Assembly (NCBI RefSeq): GCF_900091455.1
Contig: NZ_LT607412.1
Span: 4,960,001-5,024,000 of the forward strand
DNA length: 64,000 nucleotides
DNA from: Micromonospora coriariae
GTDB taxonomy: Bacteria; Actinomycetota; Actinomycetes; Mycobacteriales; Micromonosporaceae
Direction: 5' to 3'
A program made the position numbers and the translations under genes. Shown piece by piece: positions 8,373 through 16,620 of the stretch. The notes under the pieces are model-generated. The model was given only the letters and a program-made list of their open reading frames with translations, was not told the origin of the DNA and did not search any database. The stretch's first letter is position 1; each line of letters begins with the position of its first letter.

Positions 8373-9854
8373 TCACCCCGGCAGCAGCCCGAGTACCCGG
8401 CGGGCCCGCGTCACCTCCTCGCCGAGCCGGTCGGGGCCGAACTGCCGCACCGTCTGCGTCGACGGCGCGAGCCGGTCCAGCTGTGGCGCCCACTCCGGCA
8501 TGCGCTGCGGAAAGCTCGCCGCGAGCACGTCGAGCATCGTCGACGCGGCGGTCGAGGCACCGGGCGAGGCGCCGAGCAGGGCGGCCAGGGAGCCCGCGGA
8601 GGTGACGATCTCGGTGCCGAAGCCGACCGTGCTGCGGCCGCCGGTCTTCTTGAGGACCTGAACTCGCTGCCCTGCGGTCATCAGCGTCCAGTCGTCCGCG
8701 CTCGCCGACGGCACGAACCGGCGCAGCGTGGCCGTTCGGGCATCCGCGGACTGGGTCACCTGCCGGATCAGGTAGGTCACCAGCGGGCGGTTGTCCCGCG
8801 CCGCGGCCATCAGGACCGGGAGGTTCCCGGGCCGGACCGATCGCACCAGGTCGGTCAGCCGGCCACGGGTGAGGAAGCGGGGCGAGAAGGCGGCGAACGG
8901 TCCGAAGAGCAGCGCCTCCTGTCCGTCCACCACCCGCAGGTCGAGATGCGGAACAGAGATGGGCGGGGCGCCCGGAGCCGAATGCCCGTACACCTTCCCC
9001 CGATGGGCCGCCACAAGCTCGGGCCGATCGGTCCGCAGGAACTGACCGCTGATCGGGAAGGCGCCGTACCGCCGGATCTCCGGGACCCGGGCCGACTGCA
9101 GCAGCGGCAGCGTCCCGCCCCCGGCCCCGACGAAGACGTATGGCGCCCGCAGCCGCCGGCGATGCCCCGTCCTGCGGTCGCGGACCTGCACCACCCAGGT
9201 CCGCCCATGCCGGCGCAGGGACGTGACCTCCTGGCGCGTTCGCACGACGCCGCCGCGCTGCTGCAGGGCCGACAGCAACTGCCGGGTGAGGACGCCGAAG
9301 TCGACGTCGGTCCCCTGCGCCGAGCGGGTGACCGCCACCGGTTCGTTCCCGTTCCGGCCCTCGAACATCAGCGGCAGCCACGAGGCGAGGACGTCGGGGT
9401 CCTCGCTGAACTCCAGGTCGGAGAAGAGCGGGTGGCCCCGCAAGGCCTCCCACCGGGCCCGCAGGTACGCCACGCCGTCCGCACCGCGGCCGAAGCCGAG
9501 GTGCGGGACCGAGTGGATGAACGCCTCGGGCGGCCCGAGCACCCCCCGCTCCACGAGACGGGCCCAGAACCCCAGAGATGAGACGAACTGCTCGCCGATC
9601 CGCACGGCGCTCGACACGTCCACCGTGCCGTCGGGCCTCCGCGGGGTGTAGTTGAACTCGCAGAGCCCGGCGTGGCCGGTACCGGCGTTGTTCCAGGCGC
9701 TGGAGCTCTCGAGCCCGGCCTCGTCGAGCCGCTCGACGACGGTGATCCGCCAGTCCGGCTGCACCTCGCTCAGCAGCACGCCCAGGGTGGCGCTCATGAT
9801 CCCGCCGCCGACGAGGACGACGTCCCAGCCCTCGCTCGCACCGCTCCTCGACAC
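8373..9854 (-). CDS. mqo: Malate:quinone oxidoreductase
   Basis: 493 aa, the usual length of Mqo, a peripheral membrane FAD enzyme that oxidises malate to oxaloacetate and passes electrons to quinone. Seen in the sequence: FAD motif VVLVGGGIMSATLGVLL at the N-terminus, SSAWNNAGTGHAGLCEFNYT, FVGAGGGTLPLLQ, FPISGQFLR and LLGASPGASTAAS, all characteristic. I chose GTG 9854 because GGGGAG lies 7 bases before it; GTG 9860 in the same frame is too close to that site. A long upstream extension is open but has no coding character. It is followed by the oxidase remnant at 8338. Confidence 0.93.
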   Translation of the reverse strand: MSRSGASEGWDVVLVGGGIMSATLGVLLSEVQPDWRITVVERLDEAGLESSSAWNNAGTGHAGLCEFNYTPRRPDGTVDVSSAVRIGEQFVSSLGFWARLVERGVLGPPEAFIHSVPHLGFGRGADGVAYLRARWEALRGHPLFSDLEFSEDPDVLASWLPLMFEGRNGNEPVAVTRSAQGTDVDFGVLTRQLLSALQQRGGVVRTRQEVTSLRRHGRTWVVQVRDRRTGHRRRLRAPYVFVGAGGGTLPLLQSARVPEIRRYGAFPISGQFLRTDRPELVAAHRGKVYGHSAPGAPPISVPHLDLRVVDGQEALLFGPFAAFSPRFLTRGRLTDLVRSVRPGNLPVLMAAARDNRPLVTYLIRQVTQSADARTATLRRFVPSASADDWTLMTAGQRVQVLKKTGGRSTVGFGTEIVTSAGSLAALLGASPGASTAASTMLDVLAASFPQRMPEWAPQLDRLAPSTQTVRQFGPDRLGEEVTRARRVLGLLPG

Positions 9855-9917
9855 GATCACACTCCCCACGCTAGGAGCCCACGACGATGCCTGTCCAAGT
9901 CTGCTCGGGCATGGGGT

Positions 9918-9936
9918 CGATATCCCCACGATATCG
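9918..9936. promoter_or_regulatory. Small inverted repeat upstream of mqo
   Basis: Arms CGATATC and GATATCG separated by 5 bases, about 64 bases upstream of the mqo start. It could be an operator for mqo. Support is only the symmetry and position. Confidence 0.25.
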
Positions 9937-10059
9937 CGATCAGCCGAGCAGCACGGCGATCCCGACGAGCACGGGAACGGACAGGACGGTGGTGGAGTCT
10001 CTACGCGAGTTTGCATGCTGCCGAAGCTTCCGATCTTGGCTGTTTGGGCTGGTAGAGGG

Positions 10060-10570
10060 TCTTGTCGCGGATTGAGGTGGTGTTCGCGACGAAGCCGCAG
10101 CTGGCGCAGGCCATGCTTGCCCGGGCGATGGACGCCGGGGTCCCAGCCCGGTGGGTCACCGCGAACGAGGCCTACGGCCAGGACTCGAAGTTCCGGACGT
10201 TCTGCGACCAGCGCCGGGTCGGCTACGTGGTGGCCGTGCTCCGCGACCAGCAGATAGGGCTGGGTGTGCACCGCCCGCGTCGACACCCTGGCCGGACAAG
10301 CCCCTGACGAGGCGTGGAAACGGCTCGGCCGGGGCCGGCTCGAAGGGGCCACGGCTGTACGACTGGGCCACGGCCGGCCTGCCCGACCTCGACGACAGCG
10401 GCCGCAGCCGATGGGTCCTGATCCGTCGCAGCATCGCCGCCCCCGGCGAGCTGGCGTTCTACCTGTGCGCCGGACCCGCCGGCACCACCATCACCACCTT
10501 GGTCGCCGGAGCCCGGTGAGCGATCGAGGAATGCTTGTGCGCCACGAGGCGCCTTGTCGTATTCCCAACG
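10060..10570 (+). pseudogene. IS701-type transposase fragment
   Basis: Reads FATKPQLAQAMLARAMDAGV, PARWVTANEAYGQDSKFR, a DDE-transposase segment of the IS701 group (the usual text has ADEVYG). After a frameshift near 10265 it continues GAGSKGPRLYDWATAGLP, RWVLIRRSIAAPGELAFYL and TTLVAGAR. There the codon that is normally Trp (ARWAIEE) is TGA, followed by AIEEC in frame. N-terminal and C-terminal parts are absent. It is thus dead by truncation, frameshift and nonsense mutation. Confidence 0.8.
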
Positions 10571-10619
10571 CAGTTGGGAGGAACTCGGAGGGAGGTTTCT
10601 GGGTCTGAATGACGTGATC

Positions 10620-11452
10620 TCAACAAGAAGGCGGTAGGTAGCGGTATTCGAAATGGGTGAGGTGGAGAGCAGCGCGGACGATGTCGCCGACCTGTCGTGG
10701 GATGGCTGTGCTGTGACGTAGGGTCCGCCAGCGGCCGACGAGAATCGCGAAGCCGCGTTCTCCGAGGCACCGCATCGATCGAAGGACGGCGTTGTAGGCG
10801 CGGTTGTCGACCGCGAGCCTGCGGCCGTCGGCAGGCTGCTTGTATGGAGCGTGGATGCCCTGGCTAGCGCCTTCGTAGCCCGAGTCGGCCAGAGTCGGCA
10901 ACCCGAGTTCGGAGGCCGCCCAGTAGAGGGCGCCGGTGGCGTCCAACCGCTGGGCGCATGTCAGGTCGTGCAAATGTCCGGGCATCGCATCCGAGGTCCA
11001 GATCGGTAGCCCGTCGGGGCGCATGCTCGCTTGGATGTTCGCGCCGAAGTCACGGTGTTTCCCGGAGTACCACGCGTCGATCGTGTCGTCCTTCACGGTG
11101 GCGATGGTCTCGGCGAGGCGGTCGGTGTCGAACAGCTTCCCGTCGAGGATCACGTGCGACCAGCCGTCGGCGGCGACCCGGGTCAGCGCGTCGTGCAGGG
11201 TGGGTGTCTGCGCCGCCAGGACCCGCACGGCCTCGGCGACGTACCGGTAGGCGGTCGCCCTCGACACGCCGAACCCCGCCCCGAGGGTGGTCTTGTCCTC
11301 ACCCTTGCGAAACCACACCAACACCATGATCGCCTGGTCAGCGCACGAGTTCCCGGGCGGGTGCCCACCGTGCGACGCTCGGCACGAAGCAGCCGCACCA
11401 CGTGCTGTATGAGTTCCCTGGGAACGTCGAGCCTGGCAGAATAGGCGATCAC
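10620..11452 (-). pseudogene. IS5-family (DDE_Tnp_4-like) transposase, frameshifted
   Basis: The start is intact at 11452: MIAYSARLDVPRELIQHVV and LLRAERRTVGTRPGTRALT. Near 11345 a small deletion moves the rest into another frame: DQAIMVLVWFRKGEDKTTLG, GVSRATAYRYVAEAVRVLA, HVILDGKLFDTDRLAE (first catalytic Asp), DAWYSGKHRDFGANIQ, PTLADSGYEGASQGIHAPYK (second Asp), RSMRCLGERGFAILVGRWR (Glu) and LTHFEYR at the end. All catalytic positions remain, so the break is recent. No convincing terminal inverted repeat was found. Confidence 0.82.
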
Positions 11453-11610
11453 GTGGAGCCCTCTCGAAGACTGGATCCTGTCGCAAGAACCTGTCTATCG
11501 ATGGCTCCACGCCCATATCCAACACCGTCCGGTATGGACGTTACGCCCGTGTCATCCCCACACGGCCGCCGGACCTCGCTGAGATCACCTCAATGGCCCT
11601 CAGCCACCGC

Positions 11611-11778
11611 TTACTTTCCCCGCTGGCTGATGAAGAAGCCGTTCCAAGTTGCCATTCCGGACTCGACCGGGAAGGTGGAACTCGAGTAGCGAACCGGCCG
11701 GTCAACTGTATCACGTGCATCTCGGCGACCTTGTAAAGGAACAAATCTCTGGGTGTCCATTGTTGCGTCTCCGGTCAT
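11611..11778 (-). CDS. Possible small protein (55 aa)
   Basis: ATG 11778 follows an AGGAGG at 11 bases; a second ATG six codons in has GGAG at 8 bases. The product begins MTGDATMDTQRFVPLQGRRD and ends MATWNGFFISQRGK. Both starts have plausible ribosome sites, but I do not recognise the peptide and it lies in an IS-rich area. It could be a chance ORF. Confidence 0.3.
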   Translation of the reverse strand: MTGDATMDTQRFVPLQGRRDARDTVDRPVRYSSSTFPVESGMATWNGFFISQRGK

Positions 11779-12163
11779 TTTCTGCGGTGCCTCCTGACTA
11801 CCCGTGATGAGGTCACTTGATGCTGCAGGACTGCCGCCCCGGCAGAATCTTTGGGACGGGGGTGCCGGCGGGCTAGGGCGATTCAGGGCGCGGGCGTGGA
11901 TTTTTCTGCGGCCGGAGGCTGCCGGGTAGAACACGCGGCGTGTGCTGCGGTGGTAGTGCGTGGGCCGGCGCAGGTGCAGCCGGCTGGGGTTGCCGAAGGT
12001 GGCTTGCAGGTCGCCGCGGTCGCGGCGAGGATCTCGGCGCGGAGCAGCGGCCAGAACTGCAGGCGTGGCAAGCAAACCACCTCCTCATTGTGATGGCGCT
12101 CCATGCCCACCTCCGTGGGCGCGCCAGGCCAGGGCCGAAGGTCCCGTGATCCCGGAGACTGTG
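11779..12163. other. Intergenic region without convincing gene
   Basis: Several overlapping minus-strand ORFs of 70-150 codons exist here, but none has recognisable content and all three frames are equally open because of GC content. One 73-codon frame starting near 12103 has a GGAGGT before its ATG; its Thr/Ala/Pro-rich composition suggests a shadow frame. Confidence 0.4.
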
Positions 12164-12370
12164 TTAGCTGCCGATGGGGACGTGGCCAAGTTCGTACCAC
12201 AGGTTGCGGATCGTCGGATATGGCTTGTCCGGTAGGGCTTGGAGGACGGCGATGATCTCGGGGCGGGCGTGGCTGCCGGCGGCGTGGGCGAGTATCCGGT
12301 CGCGGGTGGCGGGGCCGGTGGTGAAGGCTGCTTCGACGTGGACGGCCAGCTCGGTTCGTGTGACGGTCAT
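12164..12370 (-). CDS. DUF2795-like small protein
   Basis: 68 aa from ATG 12370. The text ELAVHVEAAFTTGPATRDRI, LAHAAGSHARPEIIAVLQAL and YPTIRNLWYELGHVP matches the DUF2795 pattern (alpha-helical; a conserved ARPE-hL-hL-LP block followed by LW-L-VP). Function of the family is unknown; members are common in actinobacteria and often occur near stress genes. No strong ribosome site is visible. The neighbours are IS remnants, so this gene is an island between insertions. Confidence 0.6.
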   Translation of the reverse strand: MTVTRTELAVHVEAAFTTGPATRDRILAHAAGSHARPEIIAVLQALPDKPYPTIRNLWYELGHVPIGS

Positions 12371-12485
12371 CAGTGTTTTCTCGGCTCGCGTTGGGGGTGG
12401 GTGGGCTGAGGTTGGCGTGGCCTGCCGTACGAGTGTGGCCATGCCGGTTGGGTGCGGGCGGCTATGGGAGCCGGTGGGTGAGGGT

Positions 12486-12617
12486 GTCTAACGACCTCGT
12501 GCACGGTTGCCGGGAGGGCCAGTCACCTCATCGGCGGTGAGGTGCGGCTGGTAGGGCCTTGAGCGGCTTGGTGGCGTTCTCGGTGCGGTCGGTGTGTTGG
12601 TGGTCGGATAGCAGGCC
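12486..12617. repeat. Truncated copy of the end of the 22885-23945 insertion sequence
   Basis: These 132 bases repeat 22883-23013 with only a handful of differences (for example TCACCTC for TGACCTC). They include the terminal repeat CTAACGACCTCGTGCAC and the end of the transposase gene. The match stops abruptly at AGCAGGCC, where IS701-type sequence begins. It proves that this insertion sequence once had a second copy here. Confidence 0.85.
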
Positions 12618-12709
12618 TGATCCTGCCGGCGGTGCCGGTGTACTGGCGTTGCACCCCGACCGAATGCACGCCCTTCTTCAGGTCGCCGGTCTCGTCGACG
12701 ACCAGGACC
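12618..12709 (-). pseudogene. IS701-type transposase fragment
   Basis: On the minus strand it reads [20 protein letters not shown] followed by [11 protein letters not shown], the first catalytic Asp region of IS701-group transposases. Only about 30 codons remain, between an IS5-type end fragment and the left repeat of an IS3/IS481-type element, which cut the gene. Confidence 0.75.
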
Positions 12710-13874
12710 TGTGGGTGCCAGAAAGTCGTCCGTTGCGGCTGAGCTGGGGTTTCGTGGGGCTGGTACCTGCCGGGATGATCGGTGAGTGGCACTACGACTG
12801 GTCTACTTGATGTGCTCGCAATTGATGCAGTGGGCGGTGCTGCTGGCCCGGGACTCGGCGGCCAAAGACGTCGAGCTTCTGCTGCTGCGTCATGAGGTGG
12901 CGGTGCTGCGGCGACAGGTCGCTCGGCCGCGGGTGGACTGGGCTGACCGGGCGATGCTGGCCGGTCTGGCACGGCTGCTGCCCCGCCGGCTGTGGGACGG
13001 GTTGTTCGTGCGGCCGGCCACGCTGCTGCGCTGGCATCGGGATCTGGTTCGCCGGCGGTGGACCTATCCGAGCCGGCGGGGCCGGCCATCGGTCACCGCT
13101 GAGATCCGCGGCCTGGTGTTGCGACTGGCCGGGGAGAATTCGACCTGGGGCTACCGCAGGATTCACGGCGAGCTGTGCCGGTTGGGCTTCCGGGTTGGCG
13201 CCAGCACGGTGTGGACCATCCTCAGGGGTGCTGGGGTTGATCCGGCGCCGAAGCGGTCGGCGGTGACCTGGCGGCAGTTCCTGCGGGCGCAGGCCGAAGG
13301 CGTCCTGGCGGTGGACTTCTTCACCGTGGACACGGTCTTGTTGCGGAGGTTGTATGTGCTGTTCGCCGTCGAGGTCGCCACCCGCCGAGTCCACGTGCTT
13401 GGGATCACCACGCACCCGGCGGGGGAGTGGGTGGCCCAGCAGGCGCGGAATCTTCTGATGGACCTCGGCGAGCGGGCTGGGCGGTTTCGGTTCCTGGTGC
13501 GGGATCGGGACATGAAGTTCACCACGGTGTTCGACGCTGTGTTCGTCGCCGCCGGTATCGAGGTGCTCAAGACGCCGGTGCGGGCTCCGAGGGCCAACGC
13601 GTACGCGGAGCGCTGGGTGGGCACGTGCGCCGCGAACTACTCGACCGGATGCTGATCTTCGGGCGTCGCCATCTGCAGTCGGTGATGCGTGAGTATGTCA
13701 ACCATTACAACGTGCATCGCCCGCACCGCTCGTTGGGACAGGCGCCACCGCTCCGCCCGACGCAGTCACCAGTCGCCGTAGCCGGTGTGCGGGTGGTGCG
13801 GCGCGATCGTCTCGGTGGCCTGATCGGCGAGCACTCGCAGGCTGCGTAAGGTAACCGATTTTCTGGCACCCACA
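12710..13874 (+). mobile_element. IS3/IS481-type insertion sequence with perfect 15-bp ends
   Basis: TGTGGGTGCCAGAAA at 12710-12724 is repeated perfectly in inverted orientation at 13860-13874, giving a 1165-bp element with 5'-TG...CA-3' ends. The single transposase gene inside is frameshifted. The flanks show no obvious target duplication. It is inserted into an IS701-type fragment. Confidence 0.85.
12786..13849 (+). pseudogene. Integrase-core (rve) transposase, frameshifted
   Basis: Starts with GTG 12786 (or ATG 12810) and has the N-terminal block [20 protein letters not shown], then [20 protein letters not shown] and ENSTWGYRRIHGELCRLG before the DDE core. The first Asp lies in GVLAVDFFTVDTV, the second in FLVRDRDMKFT, the Glu in NAYAERWVGT. 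At about 13622 one base is missing; frame 0 runs into a stop, while the next frame continues VRRELLDRMLIFGRRHLQSV and HYNVHRPHRSLGQAPP. All catalytic residues survive, so the break is recent or an error. Confidence 0.85.
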
Positions 13875-14205
13875 CGTCTCGACCCGGTATCTGCGCCAGG
13901 AGTTCTCGTCCCACCTCAGCTGGTATCTGCGGGGGCGGTCACCTGTGGTCGCCGTCGTACTTCGCCGGCTCGTGAGGCGGCACTCGACGTGGTCAAGGAG
14001 TACATCGAGAGCCAGGAGCGTCCAGGTCCGTGACGGCGTTCCTCCCGGCCGTAAACGGCCGGGGTGCCCTCCCTATTCACGGCTGAACCTGCAAACGCAG
14101 CGGCTTGTCGGTCAGCACCTGTACGGCGTCGTCAACGCCGTACCGCTGCCGCTGACGTACGAGCTGGCGCGCCGAGGGAAGCGTCCGATTCTGGAGGAGG
14201 TCGTC
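13875..14205. other. Intergenic region, possible IS end with hairpin
   Basis: No convincing gene. A short plus-strand tail reads REAALDVVKEYIESQERP before a stop at about 14034, which I cannot place. It is followed by a strong hairpin at 14044-14063 of the kind found at the right ends of IS200/IS605-type elements, so this may be a remnant of one. Confidence 0.35.
14044..14063 (+). terminator. 8-bp stem hairpin
   Basis: Arms CCCGGCCG and CGGCCGGG with loop TAAA. No U-tract follows. It may be a terminator or the right-end hairpin of an IS200/IS605-type remnant. Confidence 0.45.
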
Positions 14206-14295
14206 ATGCGGCGGGACATCTCGATGGCGGTCGGGGCGATCGCCCTACTGGTGGTGGTCGCGTTGGCCGGTCTTTGGCTGACGGCGCGGCTCTGA
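14206..14295 (+). CDS. Small single-pass membrane protein (29 aa)
   Basis: ATG 14206 is preceded by GGAGGAGG at 5 bases, one of the best ribosome sites in this area. The product is a short basic start (MRRDIS) followed by one hydrophobic helix (AVGAIALLVVVALAGLWL) and a basic end. Such single-helix peptides often accompany stress or envelope genes. It is too short for a family assignment; the ribosome site and the composition are the evidence. Confidence 0.5.
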   Translation: MRRDISMAVGAIALLVVVALAGLWLTARL

Positions 14296-14400
14296 ATCCC
14301 GCCACCAGCCAGGTTCGATGACGGCGGTGAGCGTTGAGGCATAGCCTGAACTCATTCTGTCGCCGCAGGCCGCAGCCGCCAGAACGTTGGCGCTGCACGG

Positions 14401-14420
14401 TCAGGGACCTTCGGCCCTGA
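14401..14420. promoter_or_regulatory. DosR/DevR-like box
   Basis: TCAGGGACCTTCGGCCCTGA is a near-perfect 20-bp palindrome and very close to the mycobacterial DosR box core GGGACTTTCGGCCCT. It lies about 160 bases before the SHOCT gene and about 110 bases after the small membrane protein gene. This is the best of the three box regions in the window. Confidence 0.6.
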
Positions 14421-14577
14421 GCATGCGGTGGCTGTCGCGACCCTCGCGAGGGGTGACGCCCTGCGGCGGGAGTGCCGAAAGTCTCTACCGGGCGTCGTCC
14501 GCCGCGACCTAGCGTCGAAACAAGTGGCCAGCGGCATCGCACGACGCGTGCGGGCCGGACAGTAAGGGGGCGCGGAC

Positions 14578-14814
14578 GTGTTCTGGCACCACAACGGCAT
14601 GGGTGGTTTTGGCTACCTGTTGATGCTGCTCAACAGCCTTGCGTTCGTGGGGTTGTTGGCAGCTGGCGGATGGGTCGGGTGGCGTGCGCTGCGCGATCAT
14701 GGCGAGCGCCGGGTGGGCGATCCGGCAGAGCGGCTGCTCGCCGAGCGTTTCGCGCGGGGCGAGATCAACGACGAGGAGTACCAGCGTCGGCTCGACACGC
14801 TGCGGCACGTGTGA
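14578..14814 (+). CDS. SHOCT-domain small membrane protein
   Basis: 78 aa from GTG 14578 (GGGGG about 6 bases upstream). After a His/Gly-rich start there is one membrane helix (GYLLMLLNSLAFVGLLAAG) and a C-terminal SHOCT domain: ERLLAERFARGEINDEEYQR, with the typical L-x-x-R-x-A-x-G-E-I-x-x-E-E-Y pattern. SHOCT domains mediate oligomerisation in small membrane or secreted proteins of unknown job. A DosR-like box lies upstream. Confidence 0.8.
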   Translation: MFWHHNGMGGFGYLLMLLNSLAFVGLLAAGGWVGWRALRDHGERRVGDPAERLLAERFARGEINDEEYQRRLDTLRHV

Positions 14815-15064
14815 GCGCTTCACCGACGAGCCGGTCGCGCGCCTGCCAAGCAAGGTCCTGCGGCAGGTGCGATGCGGCGCAGACCGGCGCGTTAAGGTAG
14901 CGCTGTCTCGGGAGTGAACTGACCAATCAGGGCTCAGCGGTCGCCGCCGCTGGCGCCGGAGGTGAGGTCATCGTAGTTCGCGATTTCCGTTATGAGCTCG
15001 TCCACTATCACGCGGAGACCTGGATGGTCAGTTGCGGGTACGCCCCTTGTGTCTGGTGCGTCGC

Positions 15065-15572
15065 TCAGCAGGCCGCAGCGTGGGCGGCGTCGACGGGCGT
15101 TTCGCGGGGGCTTCGGTGCATCGACACGCAGCCGCGCGTGGATACGACCACGATCGGCGCGGGTTCACCGCCGCGCCGGTGTCGCGCCAGCCGGGTGGCG
15201 ACCCCGGCGGCGACCGATCGCGGTCGCAGGCCGCCCGTGGCGTCTCCACCGAGTACCACCAGGTCGGCGAAGCCCGCCGCGTGGCACAGCGTGGTGACCG
15301 GGTCGGCGAACGCCATCTCCCGAGCGACCTGAGGAGGGTTGGCCGGCCCCGCGGTCGCCGCCGCGACGGCGTCGCGCTGCATCCGGTGCAGCCGCACGCG
15401 GTGGTGGACGAGTTCACCGTTGTCCCGGGCGCCGATCCGGTCCACGGCTGGCCACGCGGTAACAACCAGAAGTGTGGCGTGGCGACGTGCCGCTTCTCGC
15501 GCCGCCCACGTCAGCGCGTGGTGCGCCGATGCCGATCTGTCGAGCCCGATGACGATCCCGGTCGTGTGCCAT
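15065..15572 (-). pseudogene. Universal stress protein, frameshifted near its start
   Basis: The body is a single UspA domain: GIVIGLDRSASAHHALTWAA, REAARRHATLLVVTAWPAVD, DPVTTLCHAAGFADLVVLGG and ending in PIVVVSTRG. That frame has no usable start; the natural ATG 15572, with AAAGGA before it, is one frame off (MAHDR then shift to IVIGLD). A single extra G in the run at the fourth-fifth codon would explain this. The ATP-loop G-x2-G-x9-G-S/T is also degenerate here. It lies behind the tandem stress protein gene, separated by a hairpin. Confidence 0.7.
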
Positions 15573-15634
15573 CGCGTCCTTTCTTTGCCTGCGCGCCTCA
15601 AGCTTCGTCCGGTTGCGGTACGGCTGCAGAACCG

Positions 15635-15663
15635 GGGTCCCGACCGGGGGCAGGTCGGGACCC
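15635..15663 (-). terminator. Hairpin terminator after the tandem universal stress protein gene
   Basis: Perfect 11-bp arms GGGTCCCGACC and GGTCGGGACCC with a 7-base loop, 15 bases after the stop of the 15679-16572 gene. Confidence 0.6.
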
Positions 15664-15678
15664 TTCTCGGAGTGCGGG

Positions 15679-16572
15679 TCAGACGGGATCGGCCCGCTCC
15701 GCCGTCGCTGGCGGGATCTCGCGGATGACCGCGACCGGGCAGTGGCTGTGGTGCAGCAGTTGCTGGCTGACCGAGCCGAGGAGCAGGCCGCGGAATCCGC
15801 CGCGCCCGCGGGATCCGACGACGACCAGTTGGGCGTATCGGCTGGCCTTGGCGAGGACGCGGCTTGGGTTGTCCGCGACGACCTCTGTGGTCACCTCGAC
15901 GTCCGGATATTTCTCTTGCCAGCCGGCGAGCAGCTCGTCGAGCGCGGCCTTCTCCGCTGCGGTGATGTCTCGCTGATCGAGGTTGGGCGGGCTCCACCGC
16001 GGTGTCGGCGGGGTCCAGGCCCGGATGACGTGCAGGGGCACGCCGCGGTCGGCGGCCTGCTCGAGGGCGTACTGGAGCGCCAGCAGGGAGCCCGGGGATC
16101 CGTCCACGCCCGCGAGCAAGTGTGCGCCGGGCCGTTGCTCATCGCCGCGGACGACCACGACCGGGCAGTGGGCGTGCGCGGAGACCGCGAAGCTGGTGGA
16201 GCCGACGAGCAGGTCGGCGAAGCCGCCGTGTCCCCGGCTGCCGAGCACGACGAGGGACGCGTGCCGGGACTGCTCCTGCAGCACGACGGCGGGCGGCCCG
16301 TCGAGCAGCGTGCCGGTGACGATGAGGCCGGGGTGGGACCTGGCCGCTTCGGCGACCGCGTCGTCGATCATCGTTTGGGCGTCATGTCGCGCGGTGGTGT
16401 CGGGCCAGCTCGCTGGTCCGGGGGAGAGCGCCGCGGGGACGATCGGCCAGTCGAAGGCGTAGGTGAGCAGGAGGGGCGTGCCGGTGCGGGTGGCATGGGT
16501 GATGGCCCATTCCACGGTGGCTGCGGCGCTGGCGGAGCCGTCGTAGCCGACGACGATCGACCTGCTGGTCAT
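15679..16572 (-). CDS. Tandem-domain universal stress protein
   Basis: 297 aa with two UspA domains (about 1-142 and 150-290). Each starts with a beta strand and Asp loop (SIVVGYDGSASAAATVEWA; HLLAGVDGSPGSLLALQYA) and ends in the ATP-binding signature G-x2-G-x9-G-S/T (GSRGHGGFADLLVGSTS; GSRGRGGFRGLLLGSVSQ). Both sites look functional, so this is an ATP-binding type, cytoplasmic, of the kind found in DosR regulons. It follows the acyl-CoA synthetase/GNAT gene after 48 bases with a hairpin between. Confidence 0.92.
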   Translation of the reverse strand: MTSRSIVVGYDGSASAAATVEWAITHATRTGTPLLLTYAFDWPIVPAALSPGPASWPDTTARHDAQTMIDDAVAEAARSHPGLIVTGTLLDGPPAVVLQEQSRHASLVVLGSRGHGGFADLLVGSTSFAVSAHAHCPVVVVRGDEQRPGAHLLAGVDGSPGSLLALQYALEQAADRGVPLHVIRAWTPPTPRWSPPNLDQRDITAAEKAALDELLAGWQEKYPDVEVTTEVVADNPSRVLAKASRYAQLVVVGSRGRGGFRGLLLGSVSQQLLHHSHCPVAVIREIPPATAERADPV

Positions 16573-16593
16573 GAGAGCCTCCCTGATGGTGGG

Positions 16594-16615
16594 CGCGCGA
16601 CGGAGGCGTCGCGCG
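16594..16615 (-). terminator. GC-rich hairpin between two genes
   Basis: Arms CGCGCGAC and GTCGCGCG, loop of 6. It lies just after the stop of the 16621-19371 gene and may be a weak terminator or attenuator before the stress protein gene. Confidence 0.4.
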
Positions 16616-16620
16616 GGGGG

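Noticed and set aside
9940..10005. Minus-strand tail reading VPVLVGIAVLLG before a stop, like the end of a membrane protein
   Set aside because: Only about 20 codons, no start, cut by the IS701-type fragment; too short to call even as a pseudogene.
12710..13874. Target-site duplication around the IS3/IS481-type element
   Set aside because: The bases next to the two terminal repeats do not match, so either one flank was deleted later or the duplication is lost.
15635..15663. GGGTCCCGACC repeat as a further DosR-like box
   Set aside because: The long perfect stem with 7-base loop right after a stop codon is better explained as a terminator.
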